Below, one piece after another: positions 1-5,520 of a stretch of DNA of 7,133 nucleotides. The position numbers were made by a program, and so were the translations under genes. This DNA is from Bacillota bacterium (lineage in GTDB: Bacteria; Bacillota; Clostridia; DSM-8532): the NCBI GenBank assembly GCA_023426765.1, contig JAEZBW010000661.1, forward strand, positions 1-7,133, read 5' to 3'. The stretch's first letter is position 1. Every line of letters begins with the position of its first letter. A model generated the notes under the pieces. That model was given only the letters and a program-made list of their open reading frames with translations, searched no databases and was not told the origin of the DNA.

Positions 1-1
1 A

Positions 2-901
2 TTTATCGCTTTGCTGATACTTTTCAACCTGTTTACCTTCAGGGTGGATGAACGCGAACAGGTGGTCATCACACAGTTTGATAAAATTATCCGCGTGATT
101 GTGGACAATAAAGACGACCCCTCATACAATTTGCTGCGGAAGGATAACAATTTTAAAAATGTGAAAATTCAGGAAGGCAAGGGGTTGTTCTTCAAACTGC
201 CTTTCATTCAGAAGACAAAAGCGTTTTCCAATCAGCTATTGACATATGATACACCGCCGGAAGAGGTTTTCACGCTGGACAAGAAAACCATTGTTCTGGA
301 TAACTTTGCCCAGTGGGAAATCGTCAATCCGGTGTTGTTCATGCAGAATATGACATCGACTTCAACAGCCCATCAGCGCATTGATGAGAATATCTATTCA
401 AAGCTCCGCGAGGAAATTGGACGAATTGAAGCGGCCAAGCTGGTTACAGACAAAGAATATGTTGAGGAAATGCTGATCCGGGTGAAGGATTTTGTTAACG
501 CTCAGATGGAGCCGGTGGGTGTGAAAGTGGTGGATGTCCGCATTAAAAGAACGGAGTATCCCGAAGCAACCTATCAGAATATCTTCGAGCAGATGCGTTC
601 TGAACGCCAGGCGGTTGCCACTGAATACAGATCGGCGGGGATGAAGGAAGCACAGAGCATCCGTTCCGGGGCTGAAAAGGAAGCTACAATCATTGTAGCC
701 AAGGCATACGAGCAAGCCCAGAAGCTGCGCGGTGAGGGGGATGCCGAAGCGCTGAAAATCTATGCCGAGGCCTATAACCGAGATCCGGAGTTTTATGCCT
801 TCTGGCAGACGCTGCAAACCTATAAGGATGTTATCGACAAGGATACAACCATCATTATCAGCCCGGATTCCGAATTTGCCAAATATATATATCACAAATG
901 A
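2..901 (+). CDS. hflC: HflC, SPFH/band-7 membrane protein, modulator of FtsH protease (5' end off window)
   Basis: HflC, normally with HflK, forms a membrane-anchored SPFH complex that binds the FtsH protease and restrains its access to membrane substrates (family knowledge). The reading frame is open from base 2, so the start codon lies upstream; a TTG at 11 is internal and has no ribosome binding site in view. The visible part begins in a hydrophobic stretch (FIALLILFNLFTF), the end of the single N-terminal membrane anchor. It continues into the band-7 domain (FRVDEREQVVITQF). An Ala/Glu-rich helical region follows (ERQAVATEYRSAGMKEAQ, then GAEKEATIIVAKAYEQAQ). The C-terminus is typical of HflC: DPEFYAFWQTLQTYK, then DTTIIISPDSEFAKYI. 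The 299 residues seen are nearly the usual full length (about 300-330). An hflK gene would be expected just upstream, outside the window. HflC is more likely than a generic stomatin because of the C-terminal FYAFWQTL...SPDSEF signature. Confidence 0.92.
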   Translation, partial: FIALLILFNLFTFRVDEREQVVITQFDKIIRVIVDNKDDPSYNLLRKDNNFKNVKIQEGKGLFFKLPFIQKTKAFSNQLLTYDTPPEEVFTLDKKTIVLDNFAQWEIVNPVLFMQNMTSTSTAHQRIDENIYSKLREEIGRIEAAKLVTDKEYVEEMLIRVKDFVNAQMEPVGVKVVDVRIKRTEYPEATYQNIFEQMRSERQAVATEYRSAGMKEAQSIRSGAEKEATIIVAKAYEQAQKLRGEGDAEALKIYAEAYNRDPEFYAFWQTLQTYKDVIDKDTTIIISPDSEFAKYIYHK

Positions 902-941
902 TGCTTCTGTGCCTGAACAGGGCAATTCATAGAAATAATAC

Positions 942-974
942 AGGGGACATATCGCTGCCGGCGGTATGTCCTCT
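942..974. terminator. Hairpin between convergent genes, probable shared terminator
   Basis: Bases 942-955 pair with 961-974 as a 14-bp stem with two G-T wobbles, around a 5-base loop (TGCCG). It lies 40 bp after the hflC stop and 26 bp beyond the stop of the convergent lipid kinase gene. On the minus strand it is followed by a T-rich run (GTATTATTTCTATG), which fits an intrinsic terminator for the kinase gene. On the plus strand no T tract follows, so termination of hflC here is less certain, although the stem could still protect the mRNA end. Confidence 0.6.
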
Positions 975-1000
975 GACCTGAAACCGTGAGTTCCGGGACT

Positions 1001-1891
1001 CTATGAAGGGATAAACATTTTTAACCCGGGATGGATGCATTGTACCTTGATGGGAAGAACAGTCCCCTTTTCACCGTCGACACTGATTTGAAGCTGCCTG
1101 TCGCTCTGGATGCGCGCTTCCTTCACCCTCAGGTGGATGATATGCCTGTCACCCGATAAGTCACCGGCCATCATCTTCATGAAAACACCGGCCAATTCCA
1201 TGGGCCTGGCGTTTTTAAACAGGAGAATATCGATCAGACCGTCTTTCACATCGGCTTCCCTGAAAAAATCCGAAAAGCCCGCAACATTTTTCCCGTTCAG
1301 AACAAGAAACAGGATCACTTTTTCCTCGATGTGGTTATCTTCGATGTCAACGGTGAGATCAAACACTTCGATGTTCGGCAGTTGATCCAGCGCTTTCAGG
1401 TAATATGCCACAGGCCCAAGGTTTTTTTTCAGGTCGCTTCCGGTTTTGAACGAGACATTTGCAAACATGCCGCCGCCCATGTTTCCCATGAAATAATGAT
1501 GATCGTTGATGCAGCCGGCGTCCACATACCGCGTATTCCCTGCAAGCACCATGTCGATCCATTTTTCCAGGTCATGAGGCATTCCGATGTTCCGGGCAAA
1601 ATCGTTGCAGGTTCCGCCGGGGAAAACCCCAAGGGGCAGGTTGATTCCGTTTTTCAGCATCAGGTTTGCGATAAAATTCAGGCTTCCGTCACCGCCGAAC
1701 AGAAGGATAAACGCATAGGGATCGGAATGAATCAGTTCCAGGATATCTTCCAGGGTGGTCTCTTTTTGAAACAGCCGGTAGAGTGTCAGACGGATGTCAT
1801 GGGCCTGAAACCTTTCCACAATGTAATCCAGCCTGGCCGGAATGCTTTGTTCACCCGATTTCGGATTATAGAGCAAAAGACCTTTTGTCAT
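1001..1891 (-). CDS. Diacylglycerol kinase family lipid kinase (YegS/BmrU/DgkB-like)
   Basis: This is a soluble, membrane-associating kinase of the DAGK catalytic family, which uses ATP to phosphorylate lipid substrates such as diacylglycerol. In Firmicutes, DgkB recycles diacylglycerol from lipoteichoic acid synthesis, but the substrate here is not shown. Family motifs in the 296-residue product are NPKSG at 9-13, the nucleotide-binding GGDGS at 66-70 (usually GGDGT), PGGTCNDFAR at 91-100, the VKDGLIDILLF segment at 215-225, and the late DGE triplet at 272-274. The length is normal for the family (about 290-310). The start at 1891 is chosen because AGGAGG (minus strand, 1896-1901) lies 4 bases before this ATG and NPKSG then sits at the usual distance from the N-terminus. 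An in-frame ATG at 2047 would add 52 residues with no family resemblance and no ribosome binding site. The gene is convergent with hflC and divergent from the AAA+ gene. Confidence 0.9.
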   Translation of the reverse strand: MTKGLLLYNPKSGEQSIPARLDYIVERFQAHDIRLTLYRLFQKETTLEDILELIHSDPYAFILLFGGDGSLNFIANLMLKNGINLPLGVFPGGTCNDFARNIGMPHDLEKWIDMVLAGNTRYVDAGCINDHHYFMGNMGGGMFANVSFKTGSDLKKNLGPVAYYLKALDQLPNIEVFDLTVDIEDNHIEEKVILFLVLNGKNVAGFSDFFREADVKDGLIDILLFKNARPMELAGVFMKMMAGDLSGDRHIIHLRVKEARIQSDRQLQISVDGEKGTVLPIKVQCIHPGLKMFIPS

Positions 1892-2060
1892 GATTCCTCC
1901 TAAGCAGCAGGCCATTTGTAAAAGCAAAGAGCCCTGTGAGCTGACAGAACCAGGTATGTGATACGATAAAACAGTACCGGTCCATTCTTTATAAAAGGAT
2001 GTTAATTCCGGCTGCATGCCGTAAAATACCCGATATCGCCCGCTCATTTATTTTAACCCG

Positions 2061-2087
2061 CAGTTTCATTGTTAATCATGGAAACTG
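2061..2087. promoter_or_regulatory. Inverted repeat CAGTTTC-N13-GAAACTG, candidate operator
   Basis: A perfect 7+7 bp inverted repeat (arms 2061-2067 and 2081-2087) lies between the divergent lipid kinase and AAA+ genes. Its right arm overlaps the proposed -35 of the AAA+ gene promoter. A centre-to-centre arm spacing of 20 bp suits a dimeric DNA-binding protein. No regulator gene is in view, so the binding protein is unknown. It is not followed by a T run, so it is not an obvious terminator. Confidence 0.35.
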
Positions 2088-2107
2088 GTAAATAAACGTG
2101 ATAAAAT
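2079..2107 (+). promoter_or_regulatory. Probable sigma-A promoter of the twin-AAA+ gene
   Basis: The -10 is TAAAAT (2102-2107, 5/6 match) with an extended -10 TG at 2099-2100. A weak -35, TGGAAA (2079-2084, 4/6), sits 17 bp upstream. Transcription would start near 2114, leaving a leader of about 37 bases before the start codon at 2151. The extended -10 partly makes up for the poor -35. Confidence 0.5.
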
Positions 2108-2150
2108 ATGAGTATTGCAAAAACTATCCAAATAGACGAGGAGAATGGGA

Positions 2151-4118
2151 ATGGATAATAAAAACCGATTTCTAAGCGGTGTTTATCATGATCTGTATGA
2201 AAAGAAGCCTCCAACGAACATCAACACAGGCAAAGAACCTCCTGCACCCGGCACAAAGCCGCCTGTGACCGGTTCGATCCCGCCTGCTGCCGGTGTGAAA
2301 CCACCCGTAACAGGTCTGAAGCCGCCCGTTGCAGGATTAAAACCACCCATAAGCAGTCCAAACTCTCCCAATTCTCTGGAAAAAGAGTTGAACACGCTGG
2401 TGGATGATTTTTATAGAAACGAGGGAGTGTCGAAACCCGAAGAATATGAAGCTCCTCCCTTTAAACCCGAAGAAATCCGCGTACGCATCGAAAAGCTGAT
2501 AGGGCTTTCCAATATCAAGGAAGATATCGAAGCCATGATGGACTTCGTTAAAATTCAAAAGCTGCGCAAGGAGCATGGCCTCAGCGGAAGCAGCCTGTCC
2601 CTGCATACCGCCTTTATCGGAAATCCCGGAACCGGAAAAACCACCGTCGCAAGGCTGATGGGGGAATACTTCCGGTCACTGGGCGTATTGAAAAAGGGGC
2701 ATTTGGTTGAAGTCACAAAATCCGATCTGGTGGGTCAGTTTGTCGGAGCCACCGCCGGTAAGACAAACCAGGTCATCGACAGTGCGCTCGACGGCATTCT
2801 GTTCATCGATGAAGCCTATGCACTGGCCGAAGGCGGCGAAAACGATTACGGCCGGGAAGCGATCAATGTCCTTGTGGAAAGAATGGATAAGGAACGGCAC
2901 CGTTTGGCCGTATTTATGGCCGGCTATGACGAGAATATGAAAAAGTTCCTGGAGTTCAATCCCGGTCTTGCTTCCAGGGTCACCCGCAAGTTCTATTTCA
3001 AGGATTATACCGGGCCCGAACTCATGCAGATTTTCAACATGCAGATGGAGAAAAGCCAGTATATGATGCATGAGGATGATGCGAAAAAACTGGAGCAGTA
3101 CTTCACCTATTTATATGATATCCGGGATAAACAGTTTGGGAATGGCCGGGTAGTGCGCAACACACTGGAGAGCCTGATCAAATTCCAGTCCGACAGGCTG
3201 GCCGAAGAAGAAACCGTTACAGTTGACATGCTGAAAACGATCACGCTGGAAGACATTGAAAAGGCTGTACCGCTGAAAAGCATTCTGGTCACTTCCGATA
3301 AGCTGGAACAGGTGATGAACGAGCTGAATGAATATATTGGTTTGAACAATATCAAGGATCATATCCGCAGCCTTGTCAACCTGATTCGCACAAACCAGAA
3401 AAGGGAGGAAGCAGGCCTTCCGGTCAGGCAGCTATCGTATCACGCCATTTTTTGCGGTTCACCGGGAACGGGAAAGACCACCATCGCCCGGATTCTGGGA
3501 AGGATTTATCAGGCCCTCGGGGTTTTGAAAAAGGGACATGTGGTGGAAGTGGATCGCAGTGGCCTTGTTGCAGGTTTTGTCGGCCAGACCGAGGAAAAAA
3601 CCCGTAAGGTCATCGACCAGGCCATGGATGGGATCCTGTTCATCGATGAAGCCTATGCGCTGGCCGGTGGCATGAATGATTTCGGCCGCAACGCCATCGA
3701 CACCATTCTGAAGCGGATGGATGACGACAGAGACAGGCTGATCGTCATTGCCGCAGGATACACCGATAAAATGAATACCTTTGTCCGTTCCAATCCTGGG
3801 CTGAAGGATCGTTTCAACTGGACCTTTGAGTTCGAGGACTATTCTGCCGAAGAGCTGCTTGACATCTTTGAATCCTTTGCATCCAAGCAGCAGTACGTTC
3901 TGCAGGAAGATGCCAAAACTGCTCTGCGCGAACATTTCAGCGCCATCATGCAGCTGAAGGATGAACATTTCGGCAATGGCCGTTATGTCAGGAACCTGTT
4001 TGAGAAGTCCGTCATGGAACAGTCCAACCGAATTGGCGCTAATATCGACAAAATTCATAAAGAAGATTTATCGGTCATTACCGTAGGGGATATCAGCGGT
4101 GCGCTGCTGTTAATTTAA
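2151..4118 (+). CDS. Twin-module AAA+ ATPase of the SpoVK/CbbX family with proline-rich repeat N-terminus
   Basis: Proteins of this family (CbbX Rubisco activase, sporulation SpoVK, the ATPase part of type VII EccA) are hexameric ring ATPases that remodel partner proteins; the partner here is unknown. The 655-residue product has three parts. Residues 20-69 are a Pro-rich linker with a seven-residue repeat. AAA+ module 1 (about 107-370) has Walker A GNPGTGKTT (157-165), Walker B ILFIDEAYAL (216-225) and a candidate arginine finger R276 in NPGLASR. Module 2 (about 387-655) has Walker A GSPGTGKTT (436-444), Walker B ILFIDEAYAL (495-504) and R554 in NPGLKDR. Each module carries IGLxNIK at its start, a KKGHxVEV...FVGxT pore-loop-like segment and a late GNGRxVRN motif, so the gene contains an internal duplication with an offset of about 279 residues. 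Both ATPase sites look intact. GAGGAG at 2138-2143 is 7 bases before the ATG at 2151 but only 1 base before the ATG at 2145, so 2151 is preferred. No signal peptide or membrane segment is seen. Canonical SpoVK has one module (about 320 residues), so a SpoVK label would be loose. Confidence 0.9.
   Translation: MDNKNRFLSGVYHDLYEKKPPTNINTGKEPPAPGTKPPVTGSIPPAAGVKPPVTGLKPPVAGLKPPISSPNSPNSLEKELNTLVDDFYRNEGVSKPEEYEAPPFKPEEIRVRIEKLIGLSNIKEDIEAMMDFVKIQKLRKEHGLSGSSLSLHTAFIGNPGTGKTTVARLMGEYFRSLGVLKKGHLVEVTKSDLVGQFVGATAGKTNQVIDSALDGILFIDEAYALAEGGENDYGREAINVLVERMDKERHRLAVFMAGYDENMKKFLEFNPGLASRVTRKFYFKDYTGPELMQIFNMQMEKSQYMMHEDDAKKLEQYFTYLYDIRDKQFGNGRVVRNTLESLIKFQSDRLAEEETVTVDMLKTITLEDIEKAVPLKSILVTSDKLEQVMNELNEYIGLNNIKDHIRSLVNLIRTNQKREEAGLPVRQLSYHAIFCGSPGTGKTTIARILGRIYQALGVLKKGHVVEVDRSGLVAGFVGQTEEKTRKVIDQAMDGILFIDEAYALAGGMNDFGRNAIDTILKRMDDDRDRLIVIAAGYTDKMNTFVRSNPGLKDRFNWTFEFEDYSAEELLDIFESFASKQQYVLQEDAKTALREHFSAIMQLKDEHFGNGRYVRNLFEKSVMEQSNRIGANIDKIHKEDLSVITVGDISGALLLI
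2232..2357 (+). repeat. 21-bp tandem repeat encoding a Pro-rich heptad, consensus xKPPVxG (6 units)
   Basis: Residues 28-69 of the AAA+ protein are six consecutive heptads: KEPPAPG, TKPPVTG, SIPPAAG, VKPPVTG, LKPPVAG and LKPPISS. The PP pair is invariant and K is present in four of six at position 2. The DNA units are diverged from one another, so the repeat is not a recent slippage product and seems kept at the protein level. It forms a flexible, basic, proline-rich arm ahead of the first ATPase module. Confidence 0.85.
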
Positions 4119-4127
4119 GCCACTATC

Positions 4128-4306
4128 GAGCCACTGGGGCGGTTCTCGCGGCTTTGAGCCTTCGGGACGGTTCCGGTGGCTCTCAAAATTTATGTAAACG
4201 TCAGTTGGAAGACATGGGAGCCACTGGGATGGATAGCTCAAGATTTTTGTAGACAGGTGTTGGTAGACATAAATTTTGAGTCAAATAGAACCATCCCGGA
4301 TGACTC
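4128..4306. repeat. Composite inverted/direct repeat element (MITE-like or REP-like), about 180 bp
   Basis: Four copies of an 18-19 bp motif, roughly GAGCC-N3-GGGAYGGTTC, occur at 4128-4145, 4156-4173, 4218-4235 (3' end degraded to GGATA) and, inverted, at 4288-4306 (GAACCATCCCGG...GACTC). The outer copies therefore form imperfect terminal inverted repeats. Inside them is a perfect 14-bp inverted repeat, CTCAAAATTTATGT at 4182-4195 and its complement at 4267-4280. A 34-bp stretch at 4182-4215 recurs at 4237-4270 as a direct repeat with about 26 matches. The left part folds on its own: 4128-4137 pairs with 4173-4182 around a loop that itself contains the GGCT/AGCC hairpin. The element starts 9 bp after the AAA+ stop codon and carries no coding capacity. 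This pattern fits a non-autonomous mobile repeat dispersed in the genome; a structured RNA leader is the alternative. Confidence 0.65.
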
Positions 4307-4315
4307 ATTTTTTTT
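4277..4315 (+). terminator. Terminator-like hairpin followed by eight T's
   Basis: TGAGTCA (4277-4283) pairs with TGACTCA (4301-4307), a 7-bp perfect stem with a 17-base loop, followed directly by T8 (4308-4315). The T tract is the best in the window, but the loop is long. It could end the AAA+ transcript about 160-200 bases after its stop codon. The stem is made partly from the right end of the repeat element, so termination may be a by-product of that insertion. It lies just before the pta promoter. Confidence 0.5.
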
Positions 4316-4325
4316 ATGTTTTATC

Positions 4326-4335
4326 TTGTATACAA
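4326..4335. promoter_or_regulatory. Palindrome TTGTATACAA over the pta -35, candidate operator
   Basis: This is a perfect 10-bp palindrome (4326-4335) coinciding with the -35 element. The same core, with the preceding C, matches the centre of the Bacillus subtilis gluconate repressor GntR operator (ATACTTGTATACAAGTAT, from memory). A GntR-type regulator is therefore possible. No such gene is in the window, so this is inference from a short motif. Confidence 0.35.
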
Positions 4336-4354
4336 AAAACATCTGGGTTATAAT
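4326..4354 (+). promoter_or_regulatory. Probable sigma-A promoter of pta-ackA
   Basis: A perfect -10 TATAAT (4349-4354) lies 17 bp downstream of TTGTAT (4326-4331), a weak -35 that keeps only the TTG of TTGACA. Transcription would begin near 4361, giving a leader of about 120 bases before pta. It is the only convincing promoter between the AAA+ gene and pta and probably drives both acetate genes. Confidence 0.65.
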
Positions 4355-4481
4355 TGTAGTGGCTTTAAAAGGCCTGATAATGGCTTATTACAAGGTTTTA
4401 GTACCAGGTAATAACGTTTTATTTTTAATCATTCAGAGAATAATAACCGGAGAAGAGAGAAGAAAAGGAAGGGTGCTGTAT

Positions 4482-5474
4482 ATGAGTAAGTTTTTGGATC
4501 GCATATCCGAACGCGCAAAATCTGACAAAAAAACGATTGTTTTACCTGAAAGCACAGATATTCGCGTCGTTCAGGCTGCGTCCATGATCCTGCAAAAGGG
4601 AATTGCCAACGTCGTGCTTGTGGGTGACAGGGATAAAATCAGGGAACTGGCAGGAGATTTGGATTTGACGGGTGTGACCATTGTTAATCCCGAAAATTCT
4701 GATAAATTTGAAGACTACGCCAATACCTTTTACGAAATGAGAAAACTGAAGGGAATGACACCCGAAAAAGCCAGTGAAACCATGAAAAATCCGCTGTACT
4801 GGGGCGTCATGATGGTGAAAAAGGGCGAAGCCGACGGCATGGTTGCCGGAGCCATCAATTCTACGGGGAACACTTTAAGGCCTGCACTGCAGATCCTGAA
4901 AACAGCGCCCGGCACGAAGCTCGTATCAGCATTCTTTATTATGGTTGTTCCGGACTGCGAATATGGAGAAAACGGTGTTTTCCTGTATGCAGACAGCGGC
5001 CTGGTGGAAAACCCCAATGCAGACGAGCTTTCGGAAATCGCCATTTCTTCTGCAAAAACCTTCCGAAAGCTTGTTGAAGCTGAACCGAAGGTTGCAATGC
5101 TTTCCTACTCAAGCTATGGCAGCGCAAAAAGCGAATTGACCGATAAAGTGATCGAAGCAACCCGTCTGGCGAAAGAAAAAGCGCCGGACATTCTTCTGGA
5201 CGGTGAATTGCAGGTTGATGCAGCTATTATTCCCGGTGTTGCCAAATCAAAGGCGCCTGGAAGCCCGCTTCAGGGAATGGCCAATACATTGATCTTCCCC
5301 GATTTAAACTGTGGGAATATCGCATACAAGCTGACACAACGACTGGCGAAAGCCGAAGCATACGGCCCTGTTACCCAGGGAATAGCGAAACCGGTGAACG
5401 ATTTGTCCCGCGGCTGCTCCGCCGAGGATATCGTTGGCGTGGTTGCCATTACCTGCGTACAGGCTCAGGATTAA
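4482..5474 (+). CDS. pta: Phosphate acetyltransferase (phosphotransacetylase)
   Basis: Pta catalyses acetyl-CoA + phosphate to acetyl phosphate + CoA in the cytoplasm, the step before acetate kinase. The product has 330 residues, the size of the short single-domain Pta class (about 325-335), without the N-terminal regulatory domain of the long enterobacterial enzyme. Residues studied in the Methanosarcina thermophila enzyme are present at the same numbers: R87, R133, S309, R310 and D316, the last three within SRGCSAED. Other family segments are LPESTDIRVVQAA (21-33), GMVAGAINSTGNTLRPALQ (119-137), YADSGLVENPNADELSEIA (169-187) and PDLNCGNIAYKL (273-284). The start at 4482 has AGGAAGG at 4466-4472, 9 bases upstream. 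The frame is open further upstream, but that stretch lies in the repeat element and promoter. ackA follows after 46 bp, consistent with one operon. Confidence 0.97.
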   Translation: MSKFLDRISERAKSDKKTIVLPESTDIRVVQAASMILQKGIANVVLVGDRDKIRELAGDLDLTGVTIVNPENSDKFEDYANTFYEMRKLKGMTPEKASETMKNPLYWGVMMVKKGEADGMVAGAINSTGNTLRPALQILKTAPGTKLVSAFFIMVVPDCEYGENGVFLYADSGLVENPNADELSEIAISSAKTFRKLVEAEPKVAMLSYSSYGSAKSELTDKVIEATRLAKEKAPDILLDGELQVDAAIIPGVAKSKAPGSPLQGMANTLIFPDLNCGNIAYKLTQRLAKAEAYGPVTQGIAKPVNDLSRGCSAEDIVGVVAITCVQAQD

Positions 5475-5520
5475 CTTGAAACCAAGTGAGGATTGACAAT
5501 TAAATGGGGGTTTTATATTC

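Larger units (their letters stand above)
4119..4481. other. Gene-free 363-bp region between the AAA+ gene and pta
   Basis: No credible gene is seen here. The pta frame stays open upstream to about 4176, but that extension has no ribosome binding site and reads through the repeats. The region holds, in order, a repeat-built element (4128-4306), a terminator-like hairpin (4277-4315), a promoter with a palindrome (4326-4354) and a leader of about 120 bases before pta. The leader (4361-4481) is AT-rich and contains only short inverted repeats, for example AGGCC/GGCTT around TGATAAT at about 4369-4386. No known riboswitch class is recognised in it. Confidence 0.75.

Noticed and set aside
398..925. 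Long minus-strand open frame opposite hflC, and similar long frames opposite the AAA+ and ackA genes
   Set aside because: These are antisense shadows of clearly conserved genes. They have no recognisable domains or ribosome binding sites.
988..1001. Small GAGTT-CCGG-GACTC hairpin at the end of the lipid kinase gene
   Set aside because: Only 5 bp, it overlaps the stop codon and has no T tract; the stronger hairpin at 942-974 explains termination better.
1892..2047. N-terminal extension of the lipid kinase to an ATG at 2047 (minus strand)
   Set aside because: The 52 extra residues have no family resemblance and no ribosome binding site, whereas the ATG at 1891 has AGGAGG and places NPKSG at the usual position.
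4176..4481. Upstream extension of the pta reading frame
   Set aside because: It runs through the repeat element, the T8 terminator and the promoter. The start at 4482 has a ribosome binding site and gives the normal 330-residue protein.
5493..5519. Promoter between pta and ackA (perfect TTGACA at 5493-5498 with TATATT at 5514-5519)
   Set aside because: The spacing is only 15 bp and transcription would start at or just inside the ackA start codon, losing the ribosome binding site. Chance match judged more likely.
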